64,000 nucleotides of DNA from Heliocidaris erythrogramma (Eukaryota; Echinodermata; Echinoidea; Camarodonta; Echinometridae): NCBI GenBank assembly GCA_025617745.1, contig CM046856.1, positions 40,546,888 through 40,610,887 on the forward strand, written 5' to 3'. Within the stretch, counting starts at the first letter, position 1; the number at the start of each line of letters is the position of its first letter. A program made the translations under genes and the position numbers. Below the pieces are notes generated by a model, which was given only the letters and a program-made list of their open reading frames with translations, did no database searches and had not been told where the DNA came from. Positions 19,378-31,541 of this stretch are shown one piece after another.

Positions 19378-21483
19378 TTAAAAAGTCCGCAGCTCTATCA
19401 GAGAGAGACCCGACTGTCTTGCAGATTCCCCGACAGGGGCCAAGCAGTCAAATGAAGGGACTCCGGACTGTGGTGAAGAATCCCCGAGAGGGGATGCAAC
19501 ACCAGATCCGGAAGAACGAAACGGTTGAGCCGCCAGAAGGCTCATTAGCTCCGGAAACCAACTCCTCCTGGGCCAAAAGGGAGCTATCACAAGCACCCGA
19601 GCCTGATCTTCCCTGATCTTCCGCAAAACTCGCGGCATCAGCTGGAAGGAAGGAGCCCAAGCTACCCGATCGCGAGCACGGGAGCAATATTTCGGAAGTT
19701 GGTGGTTTAGAACCGATGCAAAAAGATCCACTTCCAGTGGACCCAGGCAACTGCGAATGCGGCAAAAGACCTCTGGATGGAGCATCCATTCTGATGGAAG
19801 ACACCTGCCCCGAGACAGAAAATCCGCAATGAGGTTTTCCTGACCAGGGATGAAAGAGGCCACGGGTGTGATCGCCATGCGACGACACCACCTCCACAGC
19901 TGTGCTGCTAAGGCATTCAGGGTAGCAGAACGAGTGCCTCCCTGCCGATTGATATAAGCCGCCACAGTGACATTGTCCGTGAGGATCAGAACTGAAAGAC
20001 TGAGAAGTCGACTTCTGAAATGAAGCAGGGTTAATAGAACTGCCATAAACTTCAGGACATTGATATGGGGAAGAGTCCCAAGATGAGACCAATCCCCCGC
20101 GACCGTGCTGCCATTGCAATGTCGTCCTCCCCACCCCAACCGAGAGGCATCCGTCGAAACCGAGATCGACGGAAGGGGGGTACGCAAGAAACTCCTCGTT
20201 CGTCCAACGAGAGAGAAGAGACTTGATTCCTATTGGTACTGGAATCCAGACCAACAGAGAATCCTTGCCCGGCTTGTAAAACTTGAGGAGATGTCTCTGA
20301 AACGGTCTCATAAAGAGCCGGCAATCCTCCAGAACATCGACTAGACTGGCTAGATACCCCAAGAACTGAAGCCACTGTCTGGCCTTGACCTTTCTGGCCA
20401 GCATGAGCTTGCGAGCTGCCGAGTCAATGGTGAGAATCCTGTCTCGACTGGGCCGAGCCAACTGATTCCGAATGTCTAACACAGCCCCCAGAAAAACTGG
20501 GCTGCGAGTAGGAACTAACTCTGACTTTTCCCAAATTATTAGGAAACCCAAGTCTTGAGTAAGATTGACGAGCAAACAAGTCTCGTCTGACAAACGATCG
20601 CGCGACTCCGCTAGGAGAAGCCAATCGTCCAGGTAGCAAAATAGCCGAAGGCTGCATCGCCTCAGTGAGGCTGCCAGCACGGCTACAACCTGAGTAAAAA
20701 CCTGAGGGGCTGGGCGCAGCCCGAAGGGAATGCGCGAAAGCGAAAAGTCTCTGAGAGGAAGGAAAACCCTAGAAAATCGCGCGAAGCGCGATGAATGGGA
20801 ATATGGAAATACGCATCTTTGAGATCTATCGAGACTGCGTAGTCCTTCCTCTTGATCAACGGGAGAATGGAGGCGAGAGTCTCCATCCGAAAATGTACTG
20901 AAGGAATGAATTTGTTTATTCTTTTCAAATTCAGTATCAAACAAAGTTTTCCCGAGCGCTTGGGAATAACAAAGATTGGAGAAAGGGAAAGAGACGGCCG
21001 GTCTCTTACCCTTTCTATAGCCCTCTTTTTCAACAGAGATTCGATCTCCGATGAGGCAAGAGAACGAGCAAGGGCAGACATGTGAGGTGACCAAGTTCTT
21101 ATAGCCCCTCCGGGGAGCTGGGCGGACAGATCTATGAAGAATCCGTCTCGCCCGACAAAGAGAACAAAAGCGTCCCCGGAGATGGCCTCCCAAGCGGGGA
21201 GAACGGAACAAAGACGGCCACCTACCAAGTCGCGGACAAAGGCCCACGTCGACTTAGAGTGAGCGTGAAACTGCGTAATCAAGACAGAGACCTGTTTTCG
21301 TGCATCGATTTCTCTTTGAAAAACCGTAGCAAATTGACCGCCAAAAAGCGAAGGACCCCGAGACGGAACATCCCGGAGAAGCGGTGCGATGTCCGACTCC
21401 TTAACCCCAAGGGCCGTAAGAACCAAGACTCTGCGACGGTACATGACCGAGGCAGCTACAGTGGAAAGCTGTGACCACTGCAA
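19378..21483 (-). pseudogene. DIRS C reverse transcriptase/RNase H (two frameshifts)
   Basis: RT-RNase H of DIRS C in three pieces. The first frame (21483 to about 20760) carries LFGGQFATVFQREI, FVIPKRSGKLCLILNLKRIN and SIDLKDAYFHIP. The second (about 20760 to 20200) carries PFGLRPAPQVF and the catalytic box FCYLDDWLLLAES. The third (20187-19378) is RNase H with VSTDASRLGWGG, LTDNVTVAAYINRQGG and a SFIPGQENLIADFLSRG block. A missing base near 20757 and an extra base near 20190 restore each other, so two single-base indels account for the breaks. Its ancestor was intact until recently. Confidence 0.9.
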
Positions 21484-21499
21484 ACTAAACAGGACGCTT

Positions 21500-23075
21500 A
21501 ATTAGAAGCGCCGCTTCAATGCGGTCATACTCCAGCTTGAAATCCTGCGCAAGAGAAATACCCTCGGAGGAATCCTGCTGCCTGAACCAACGCGAAGTCG
21601 AACCCTGTGCGCAGGCTGACTGAAAAGCAGGGAGATATTAGGACAACAAAGCAATCGCTTCTACCCCACAAAGGGAGAGCGACTGAGGCTCTGCCTGCCC
21701 CAGAGATTCGGAAACCGAAGCTTGAGAGGCCGCCTCTAAATCTGGTTCCGCCTGAATTGATCGTGACAAAGGATCACGAACAAAGGCCGAAACAGTCGGA
21801 TCCTCCCATGGACCACCATAAGTCTCCTCACCCGGCGGAGCCCCCGAGGGCTGCGAGAATAGGAGGCGCATGTGATCCCGTCTCACAAAAAGAAGAATCA
21901 ACAATAAAAGGCTGATTAGTCTCAATGTCAGACCTTAAAATAGGGACAGAAGCAGGGGATGTGGTGCCCGGTACAAGGGACCAACCCTGAGTCTGGGCAA
22001 AAGCCCACATCATGCCGAACATCTCAGCTTGAGAGGCCGGTGGGTTAGCCAAAACCCGACGGGCAAGAGGCAGGCAAAGCCTTGCCTCTTTTAGCCCCTT
22101 TCTTAGGCTTCTTTTTAGCTGGCTCAACAAGAGCCGAAGCCGAAACCCACTTTTTAGAGCGTTTATTCGGTTTCGTTCGCATCCCCGAAGCCGCTTCGGA
22201 AACACGAACCGAACCCTCTGCTGAGGGACGCTCACCTCCCTCTACGGGAGAAGTGCGCCGAGGGTATGAACCCAAAGACGCGCACAAATTACCCATATCG
22301 GCTGAGCAAGAAGATGCAACAGCCATGGGACCGGCGCTCAAGGCGCCCAGTGCGAGGGCGGACCGGGATGACCCAGTATTTGCCCACCGACTACTAAAGG
22401 CCTGTGAACTCGCTATTGTACCACTAGAGAGTGGCAATAGGAGAGCACTAGCAGTCGCGCACTCAGGTGATTGCACCTGTTGCTCCGTAGAGCGCCCATA
22501 AATGTAGGCTCCAGTCTTCCCATCAGCTGGCAAAGCAACAGCCCCGGTAGCACTCGTTCCCCCATACGGCGTCAGCCGGGGGCTATCCAATAACCAGGTG
22601 CGAGGGCAGACTGGGACAATGTCCCAGTATTCGCCCAACGACTACTAATAGCATGTGAACTCATTATTGTTCCGCCCGTGGGCGACAATTGGAGAGCACT
22701 AGTAATCACGCACCCAGGTGACCTCAGGTCAAACCGGAAGTAATCGCGCGCTCCGGTAACCGCACTTATGGGCGCTCCGTAGAGCGCCCATAATTGTTGG
22801 CTCGAGCCTTCCCATCAGCTGGCAATATAGACAGCCCGGGAAGTACTCGCTCCCCCATTGGCATCGGCCGGGGGCTAGGGTATGAGAACCCAGACCAACA
22901 TGGGCTGGCAAAACCCTGCAGGGAAACACCACTGGGCAACTTACCTGCAGCTCTCCTCCTTCCCCCATGTACCGACGTACTCGGGAGAGTTCTAGAGGGC
23001 CGAGTCGTCTTGCTAGACGACTCTTCGGAAGAAGCAGGTCTCCGCGACCTAGCTGCTTCTTCTTCCGAAGTCATA
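21500..23075 (-). pseudogene. DIRS C gag-like region
   Basis: The N-terminus probably starts at about 23070 (MTSEEEAARSRRPASSEES). A lysine-rich block (AKKKPKKGAKRGK) lies near 22095-22135, a MMWAFAQTQGW motif near 22005, and GAPPGEETYGGPW near 21795-21845. These are the same motifs, in the same order, as in DIRS A and D. The frames are discontinuous. Two tandem segments of roughly 250 bp (about 22360-22600 and 22610-22880), both ending in a CCATCAGCTGGCAA to GCCGGGGGCTA stretch, show an internal duplication in the leader/N-terminal part. The function is inferred from position. Confidence 0.6.
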
Positions 23076-23474
23076 ACACTGCAATAAAACAGACAATAAA
23101 GTATACCAAAATATGAAATACTTTGACTCAGTGCAGGTAATAATAATAATAAATTTGGAGATACGCACAACAAATTTCACAGCAAAAAACCGTGACAGCA
23201 AACACCGAACCCAAAGGCTCGGTGCCAAACGGAAACACCCGCAAACACATAGATATAACTTCGTGGAGCTAACCGTAAAAGTGAAAAATAATTGCCAAGG
23301 TAAGGAATCAAAAATCCCTAGCAATCGGCAAAAGTGACTAACAAAACACAAGAGTACTATAATCTAGACGAATATAAGTACCGAAAAGTGCTTTTAAGAT
23401 GCGAAAAAGCGCGCTGAAAAGATACAAAAAGACCTGATTTCAGGAGCGCCATGACTTGACATCCTAACTCGTCG

Positions 23475-23657
23475 GGGGCGAGCAAGAAAGAGGAAGATGG
23501 CCGTTGCGTGTTGCCGCGCGTGAGTGGCGAAGGGGAACAATAGGATTACGGGGGGTGTGCACAATATTGTGACTCATTTGTGTTAAGTTCTCGAAGGGGT
23601 CGCGTAGTCAAGACTACTAGCATAATAGGTAGGTATATATGATTTATTGCAGTAAAT
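23475..23657 (-). repeat. DIRS C right inverted terminal repeat
   Basis: The reverse complement of 18067-18215, extended by GGTAGGTATATATGATTTAT to about 23657. The extension is mirrored in the internal complementary region. Confidence 0.88.
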
Positions 23658-23699
23658 TTGACCTGATCTTCTTCGGACAACACAAAAGGGCAGAACAGA

Positions 23700-24058
23700 A
23701 GGAGACGTCAAGTGACCCTGTTCTTAGGTCATTGTGGCAGATAGTCAACTAGGGCTGGCCTGAGACAGTGAAGGAGTTGCCGACATCACTAAGACAATTC
23801 TGGTCTTACAGAGAAGAGATTGGGGTGTCACACGGAGTACTCTTCAAAGGAAGTCAAGTGATCATACCAAAGACACTTAGGGAAGATATCCTTACACAAC
23901 TTTACCTTGGACACATGGGAATTGAGAGCACACGGCGACTAGCTCGTGAGACAGTGTTCTGGCCAAACATCAACAAAGACATTGAACGTATCACAAAGCA
24001 ATGTGATGCATGCCAGGAACACCAAGCAAGGCAACAGAAGGAGCCATTGCTTCTGTAA
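23700..24058 (+). pseudogene. Ty3-type integrase zinc-binding fragment
   Basis: An orphan piece of a Ty3-type pol. After a stop near 23750 the frame reads LPTSLRQFWSYREEIGVSHGV, then IIPKTLREDI, LGHMGIESTRRLARETVFWP and CDACQEHQARQQKEPL. This is the H2C2 zinc finger that precedes the integrase core. No catalytic core, LTR or RT is attached. It abuts the right end of DIRS C. Confidence 0.82.
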
Positions 24059-24059
24059 A

Positions 24060-26337
24060 ATTTCAACTTCATTAGTTTAAAAGATATAAAACATTGCATT
24101 TTTTTTAAAGCATATTTCAATTAATCTTTAGCCAAGAAAATAGATTTTTACATTTATTTTAGAAAAGATTGTTACTAACGAGGCTGTTTGATTGACGTGC
24201 TCATGTTGATTTATCGATGAGGGGATGTGTTACAGTGAAGCGAACAACTGCGTGTTCGAAACAAAAGACGCATGACGTTTGCTGGTCGCCTACACTCGGA
24301 TTATCCATTTAATGTGTGAGAAACATTCCCTTTCAGTAATTAGCTGAGTGTCCTTCTAATATCCTAAATGTCGTTGAATTTGGTTTTGAGTTCTATTTCT
24401 GTATTGTTCGTCTGTAAGGTCTAGCATAGTGATAGACCAAAAGCTTCAGTCTCTGTAGCGTCGGTTGTTCCGCTGAGACTCTGTCTGGCTCCACAAGACC
24501 TCCGTAGAGACTGAATGCTCACATATCGCGTAGTGTGTGGACGGTCATATCAATTGAATAGTCTCCGCCCATTGACATCTTTGATAGACGTGAGCGACTG
24601 AGCGTAAGCACGTTGTAGACGTATGTGCAGATAATAGAATTGACCCCGGAACCGGAAGCGGTTCTCGGGAAAGATCGCCATTTTTTAAATTTCTGTGTGT
24701 GTTTGTTTGTTTGTGTGTGTGTACGTAGTATTGCATTCAGTGGCGTACGCGTTAACAGTGCAGTGCAGTATAACGTAACCGGAACGTAGCGAACATGGTA
24801 TCGAACAGATTGTAGTCGGCTGCTCAGTAAGTCCTAATTCTATTTCTAATTATTACCTTATCTACTTTATTTTTAAAACTTTTAAATATATCATGGTCTA
24901 GACCTTTCTAAGTTCAGTAAATACATCTACTACCTAGATCTTTTTCTATAATAGTGAAAAACTATTCCGACGTAAGCTTAGGTCAGCTTAGGCATCGGCA
25001 ATCAGTCAAATTTGACTATTGTTGCCAATGACATTATACATGTAATTCAAATTCAGTATTTCTTCTTTTTTAGAATCAAGGAAACTTTTAATACTTTATA
25101 TACATCTGTATTTAAAACTTAGTAAGGAAATAACAAAACACCACATGCTTCAGCACCACATGCTTCAGCTCAGTTCCAACTATAGCGCTTGCCTAGCTCT
25201 TTCATAGATGTAATCTTACCGATACGGAGCAGTATTCTGCGCCGTTTTTTTGGACATGCCTAGGTAACTCATGCATAGACATAGGGGCGCTGTGTACCTG
25301 TGCTTACTGATGGGTTGAACAGTTTGGATAATTATCAATTAATGAGATGAAAACACTTGTGGGCTAAGTTAGTAGAAAAGGGGGCTTCTAAATGCACCTA
25401 ACTGTGTGCATCTGTCTATGGGGAAGGTTGAGAAATGTCATATTGAAGATTTCCCCATAACAGACGGTTACTAACAGAGCAGTCAATCGGGAGTTCCGAA
25501 CAAAAGACGTTTTGCCTGCCCCTGGATTATTGTGACAAACGTTCCCTTTAATAGGTAATAAAATGTCCTTTTGATGAGCTAAATGTCTTAGAATTTGAGT
25601 TCTACTGTTGTGTAAATGGTTGGTGAACGGCCAACTGCCGAGTTTGGCGGTCACTGTGGGGTGATTTTTCCGCCTGTTGGGAAGCAAATTGGGTGGTATA
25701 AAGGTCGCTAATCACGTAAACTTCCTGCTGGGGAAATTAGGGTGGCCGTTATGAACAGGTGGTCATTCTATACAGGTGATCGCTAAAGCAGGTTTGACTG
25801 TACTTTCTTGTAGAACAAATGGGAGCGTTGACTTTCAATGCATCTACTCACCAAATTGTCAATTTGAGATCTGCATAAATTCAGTGATCTTAATTTTTCA
25901 ACATTCATACAAATTTGCAATATGTAACTTTTTCATTCTTTGGCCCAATTTCTTTCAAACATTCACCATCCTGTTTCTGCTTTCACACAAATAAACTTAT
26001 TACAAAGGTTGAATTACCCTTTAAAGGTGGGTTTTTACTGGGCATGCAAAAGATCTGCAAAAGGGATACCCCTTTCCCACACCCTACGCTCCCCTCGCTG
26101 CTGGTGTCCCCTCCCCTATTTCAAATTCCTGGAACTGCCACCGTACAGTATGTGATCATAGTAATTCTTTATTTCAGGAAGGATGTTTCTGCTTTACATC
26201 AGAGTAGTAACTTCCTACCAGGGTTGGATTTCCCGTCAATCAAAATCAAGCTTGTACTTCTTTTCAAGGCCTCAAATCTTTGTCCAAACTTGTAATCGAT
26301 CGTTGGGCTGGTTCTAAAGATACATGGGCAAACTTAC
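24060..26337. other. Non-coding stretch left of the KHK-like exons
   Basis: No further KHK exon was recognised here; in particular, no reverse-strand sequence for the GAGDTF motif. An old, diverged direct repeat links about 24165-24415 and 25460-25630 (shared words: GTTACTAAC, GAACAAAAGACG, AACGTTCCCTTT, GTCCTT, TTGAGTTCTA). The rest is featureless. Confidence 0.5.
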
Positions 26338-26484
26338 ATAATCTGCTTTCTGAAGAAAACCGTGTGAGATTCTCTTTGGTTTCTCTGCCTCTATGGATAC
26401 AGTGACAGGATTGGAATCTTTCCTTCTATCATTGTAGACATCTATTACACCGATCATTTTCTCAACATTGACCTGATTTCTGCC
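26338..26484 (-). CDS. KHK: Ketohexokinase-like gene, exon (GRN...KADY)
   Basis: A 147-bp phase-0 exon between a TTGTTGACAG acceptor and a GTAAGT donor. It encodes 49 residues beginning GRNQVNVEKMIGVIDVYNDR, with VTVSIEAEKPK and ending LQKADY. In ketohexokinase the GRN motif follows W-I-H-x-E, the end of the previous exon here, and V-S-V-E-x-E-K-P is a conserved family block. It is the most C-terminal exon found. The next should start with the VFVSKD-like segment, but none is visible to the left. Confidence 0.88.
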
Positions 26485-26819
26485 CTGTCAACAAAAATAA
26501 AAAGCATAATCGCCGCTATGTATACATCAAGTTTTACATTTTGATACAAATATCTACCCAACATTTTAAGCCAGTACACTCGTTGCAAATCTACAGACGA
26601 TTTCCATTACTTAATGAAACATTCTGTGAAGATGCTTCCAAGAATTTCATGACAGAATACACAGTCAAAATTAAGGTGATTGTAGAAACTTTGTCAGATT
26701 TCTTCAATTTCTGTTGATACTAGCAATACTAAGGCACTGTGAACATTTCACCTCCTAAAGTTTGATAAACAAATGAGAGAATAATTTATATGCCAGGCCA
26801 GGCACGTATACCCCAGTAG

Positions 26820-28470
26820 TTTTCGGAAGTGTGAAAATATATTTTTTCCCTATTTTTTCCCTATTTTATTCCTATTTAAACGAAAATAGACCTATTTTTT
26901 TCCTATTTTCTTTGGAAAATATGAAAAAATTAGATCTATTTTTTGGCTATTTTTTATTTTTTCCCTATTTAATTCCTATTCTAAGGAAAATAGGCCTATT
27001 TTTATTGTATTTCCCTCGGAAATAGGAAGAAAATGGAAGTAATTTTAGGCTATTTTTTTATTTTTCACCTATTTTATTCCTATTTCAGGAAAATAGGCCT
27101 ATTTTTATCCTATTTCCCATGGAAAATATAATAGAAATAGGCCTATTTTGAGGCTATTTTCTGATTTTTTCCTATTTTTTAGACCTCATTTCTCTCCGGA
27201 CTATTTTTTCCCTAGTTTTTGCACTTTTCATTTTTGTCAAAAAAATAGTTTTATCCTATTTTTCAGACTAGCTCTAGTTTCATCCTAGTTTTCTCATTAT
27301 TCTAAAACTAGTTTTGTACTATTTTCCAAACTTTTATCTTTCCCCATGATCCAGCACTAGTTTTATCCTATTTTCCAAACTTTATTTTTTCCAGCACTAT
27401 AGTTTTATTCTAGTTTCCTGACTATTGGTTTCTATAGGTCCTAATCAATCATGAATATTCATGAATAACAATCTAAAATATGAAAACTAGTGGAAATAGA
27501 TAAATACATTTAGATTTGGGATTAAGATTTGAACTTTGATAGAAATTTTACTTACATTAAACTATTGTAATGTTGTACACAATTTCAAAAGGCATTTTCA
27601 TATTTCATTAATAAAAGTGTAAATCAATTTTAATAATAAAAGTGTAATCTAGTCAGTAACCATTTTTTATAGCACTACAACTATGTCCCTATATATAATG
27701 AATGTGATACAATTGCTTAGTAGCTAGGTATAGGACATAGGATGTAGGCTAGGATAGGATAGGATAGGATAGGATAGTATAGGATAGGATATGATTACAA
27801 GATAGGATTAATAAAATAATAATCAATAATGTCATGTGATTGTTCCTGTAGACACCCACAGGACACCCATAGAAAAATATATTAATCTTATAGTTAATTA
27901 TTTTCTTATTGGTTTTGTAGATTTTCTCCCGAGGACTATATTTTACATTGCATTTTCTCAATTAGATTCAATCTATTTTCTGCTTAGTTTTCCACTATTT
28001 TATTCCTGTTTTTGTCCTATTTTTTCTGTAGTTTCCCATTATTCAATTCCTATTTCCTCCTATTTTATCCTATTTCTCAATCAAATTTTATCCTATTTTC
28101 TGCCTAGTTTTCCACTATTTTATTTCTATATTTTTCCTATTTTCCATCTCCCACTATTTTCTTCAACGTGTTTTCCCCTATTTTCTACCTAGTTTTCACC
28201 TAATTTAATCCTATTTCCATCCTATTTTTGTTTTTTCCTATTTCCGGAATAATTTCGAAGGACTATTTTCTTTCTGGTTTTATCCTATTTTCTTGGAATA
28301 AAAATAGGGAAAAATAGGGGAAAAAATAGGGGAAAAAATAGGAAAAATGTGTTTCAATCCTATTTTTATCCTATTACAAGTAGCTATCTCTACGCTATAC
28401 AAAATATATTTCCGTTGGTAATTTTTTTGTATTTTTTTCCTATTTTTACCCTATTTCATTTCGACTTGTT
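26820..28470. repeat. CCTATTTT-type degenerate satellite (intronic)
   Basis: About 1.6 kb dominated by CCTATTTTT, TCCTAGTTTT and their complements, with palindromes such as AAATAGGCCTATTT near 26990, 27095 and 27135, and a GGATA microsatellite at about 27750-27795. It lies inside the KHK-like intron between the exons at 26338 and 28746. Non-coding. Confidence 0.85.
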
Positions 28471-28745
28471 GTAAACTCCCAACAAAAGCAGCATATACAC
28501 TATATACACACACAATCTTCACAAATTTGAAATCAAATCTTGTTGCATTTTTTTTTATTCGCACTGTACAATACCGACCTCGGGACCTACAATAAGTCTT
28601 CTTTTTTTCTTGAACTATAGTCCAATACCAGAATAAAAAGCTTAGCTTTTAGAAAAGGAAAGAATAGATCTGTTAAATATTGACTATTGAAATATCAAGG
28701 ATAAAGATGTGACCTAGTTATGAGCAGGATAAAACTGAGAATTAC

Positions 28746-28818
28746 CTCAAAGTGTATCCAGGAATATTTTGCGAGATCCATCTTTTCAAAGTCTTTTAGA
28801 TCTACCTCTGGCAAAGCC
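28746..28818 (-). CDS. KHK: Ketohexokinase-like gene, exon (LPEVD...WIHFE)
   Basis: A 73-bp exon after a TTTTTTAG acceptor; its first base completes a lysine codon from the previous exon (AA plus G). It encodes ALPEVDLKDFEKMDLAKYSW followed by IHFE, then a GTAATTC donor in phase 0. The sequence matches the LPDV...DFEKVDL...WIHIE segment of ketohexokinases and joins cleanly in phase to the 26338-26484 exon. Confidence 0.9.
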
Positions 28819-29080
28819 CTAAAAAAGAATGTACATATAGCATTGCTGGAGGTATTTATTTACAACATGTACATGGACCTTTTCATTATCTTTCATCATA
28901 AACAGTGAGAAATAAAGGCAAAACATTTCATACTAATAAATCTAAATATAAAACAATCATTCATACTCAAGTGTTGAAAATATTGACAGTTGAGATACTC
29001 ACAATTTGTAGGATTTTTCAAGACCTACCTTGTTTTTAGGCCCAACAGTTTTCTTGTCGACTACTTCTGTGGTTACTTAA

Positions 29081-31537
29081 AGGGCTATGCCATCAAAATG
29101 CATGTGGATACCTGTTGTTGAGCAGTCCTACATGCATGTACATCTCATATTTTGATATTTAAACTTCTATGTTTCATAGACTTTTAAATATTTTTTGAAA
29201 TATTTTTTGAAATATTTTCTACAACCTGCTAAGCCCCACCCACTGAAAGAAATCCTGCAGACCATTTGCCCCCCTGTGACATCATCTGTCAATCATCAGT
29301 GAGCTAATAGCGATTTTGCAAGTGAATTACTGTTATTTCATCCTTTAGCAACTAAACTGCCTGGGACCGCCCTTCTTATTAGTCACTGAACCACCTGGGA
29401 CCGCCCATGGACTTTGACCCGTGTAACACTACAGCAAATGTATTGTAGGGGTTATTGGAAGCTGAAACTTTGTGTGTTCTATCTTTACACATAAGCCATT
29501 TAGGATCCGCAATGCAGCGATGCTTTACTGTTGAAAGATATTGCCTACAGCAGACAGTCTAGGCCGCAAGATGGTTTACTGAGAATGAGTTGAGTGAATG
29601 ACTACAATGTGCATAATCCTCAGTGACTAAAAGGTTAATTTTGTCAAAGCTGACACCTATTGCAATAAAACATACAATGACAACATAGCAGTTGCTATGT
29701 CAGACATGCTGGAGCATCAGCAGGAAAACAAAGGCAATGAGGAGGTATTGTATGAAGGCATGCAATTTTATTATGAGTGTGTGCTGAGCTTGGGGATCAT
29801 TGTCTATTGTATTGTAGAAGAGTGGAACGTAACTTCCGCCAGCTCAGCACACAAAATATTTCAAAAAATATTTAACAAGAGCCCCAGGGGGCACGACGCT
29901 CACCTGAGGTGGATCAATTCACATCTGGTGCAGGGGCCCCTATAAAGCCACCAAGAAAAATTTCATGAACAACTTTCATTCTTCATCTATAGAGGTATCT
30001 CTATACACAATACCAAGTCTGAGCTTCCTACCAAGTTCGGTTAAATTTCAATCATGTGTTTTGGAGAAGAAGCTGAAAATGTAAAAAGTTTATGGATGGC
30101 GGACAACTTGCCCCACCCCCCCCCCCCCCCCTCCAGTATGTTACCCCCACAGGGCCCCTATAGGGCCACTCAGAGAAATTTCATAAACAACCTTCATTCT
30201 TCATCTATAGAGGTATCTCCATACACAATACCAAGTCTGAGCTATGCCTGGTTCTGGAAAAGAAGATGTTTGAAATTTACATAGTTTTTACAATTGGGGG
30301 CCCTACCCTGGCCCCCCTGGGGGCCACATGTACCATTTTAGCAACTTTGTTTTGGAGAAGAAGATCAGAATGTACATTTTGCCTGGCAGCGCCCCCCCCC
30401 CCCCCCCCCCCCATTATGTTACCCCCAAAGGGCCCCTATAGGGCCACTCAGAGAAATTTCATGAACAACATTCATTCTTCATCTATAGAGGTATCCTTAT
30501 ACACAATACCAAGTCTGAGCTATTCCTGGTTCTGGAGAAGAAGATGTTTGAAATTTACATAGCTTTTACATTTGGGGGCCCTCCCCCTGGGCCCCCCTGG
30601 AGGCCACATGTACCATTTTAGCAACTTTGGATCCCCTAACCCTAAGGATGATTCCTACCAAGTTTGGTTGAATTCCGATCATGTGTTTTGGAGAAGATCA
30701 GAAAGTACATTTTGCCTGGCAGCGCCCCCCCCCCCCCCCCCCCCTCCAGTATGTTACCCCCACAGGGCCCCTATAGGGCAACTCAGAGAAATTTCATAAA
30801 CAACCTTCATTCTTCATCTATAGAGGTATCTCCATACACAATACCAAGTCTGAGCTATGCCTGGCTCTGGAGAAGAAGATGTTTGAAATTTACATAGTTT
30901 TACAATTGGGGGCCCTACCCTGGCCCCCCTGGGGGCCACATGTACCATTTTAGCAACTTTGGGTCCCCTACCCCTAAGGATGATTCCTACCAAGTTTGGT
31001 TGAATTCCGATCATGTGTTTTGGAGAAGAAGATCAGAATGTACATTTTGCCTGGCAGCGCCCCCCCCCCCTTCCAGTATGTTACCCCCACAGGGCCCCTA
31101 TAGGGCCACTCAGAGAAATTTCATGAACAACATTCATTCTTCATCTATAGAGGTATCTCCATACACAATACCAAGTCTGAACTATACCTGGTTCTGGAGA
31201 AGGAGATGCTTCATATTTACATAGCTTTTACAATTGGGGGCCCTCCCCCCTGGGCCCCCTGGGGGCCACATGTACCATTTTAGCAACTTTGGGTCCCCTA
31301 CCCCTAAGGATGATTCCTACCAAGATTGGTTGAATTCCGATCATGGGTTTTGGAGAAGAAGATGAAAATGTAAAAAGTTAACAGACGACGGACGACGGAC
31401 AAATTTCCATCGCAATAGCTCACTCGAGCCTTAGGCTCAGGTGAGCTACAAATCTATGAAACAATAATATTTAGAAGTTTAAATATCAGAACCGCACACC
31501 AACAGGTATCCATTTGCATTTTGATGGCAGGGGCCCT
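29081..31537. mobile_element. 2.46-kb non-autonomous element with TTAA target duplications
   Basis: TTAA lies at 29077-29080 and 31538-31541. The inverted ends start AGGGC (left) and end GCCCT (right), and share TGCCATCAAAATGCA, GGATACCTGTTG and ATATTTAAACTTCT over roughly 100 bp with some gaps. TTAA duplication is typical of piggyBac and Kolobok elements; which one cannot be decided without a transposase. The interior holds a second repeat (29868-31447). The whole lies in the KHK-like intron between exons 28746 and 31842. Confidence 0.8.
29868..31447. repeat. GCTCACCTGAG-ended element with internal ~330-bp tandem units
   Basis: It begins AACAAGAGCCCCAGGGGGCA and GCTCACCTGAG, and ends GAGCCTTAGGCTCAGGTGAG, an abundant repeat type in marine invertebrates as I recall. 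Inside are about 3.5 tandem units (landmark ATGTTACCCCCA at 30138, 30415, 30753 and 31079). The first unit lacks a ~57-bp segment. Each unit has a C-tract of about 10-20 bases that makes the exact copy structure prone to slippage. The short open frames here are repeat artefacts. Confidence 0.8.
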
Positions 31538-31541
31538 TTAA

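Larger units (their letters stand above)
18029..23657 (-). mobile_element. Near-complete DIRS-like retrotransposon C (~5.6 kb)
   Basis: A near-complete DIRS element read leftward: right terminal repeat (about 23470-23657), gag, RT-RNase H, tyrosine recombinase, internal complementary region (18258-18346), left terminal repeat (about 18029-18215). The two terminal repeats are inverted relative to each other and almost identical over ~150 bp, so the insertion is not very old. The recombinase is open, but RT has two frame breaks. It lies directly beside DIRS B on the left and a Ty3-type integrase scrap on the right. Confidence 0.9.

Noticed and set aside
30115-31224. Proline-rich ORFs in the 30-31 kb repeat
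   Set aside because: They arise from C-tracts in tandem repeat units, and their frame depends on tract length.
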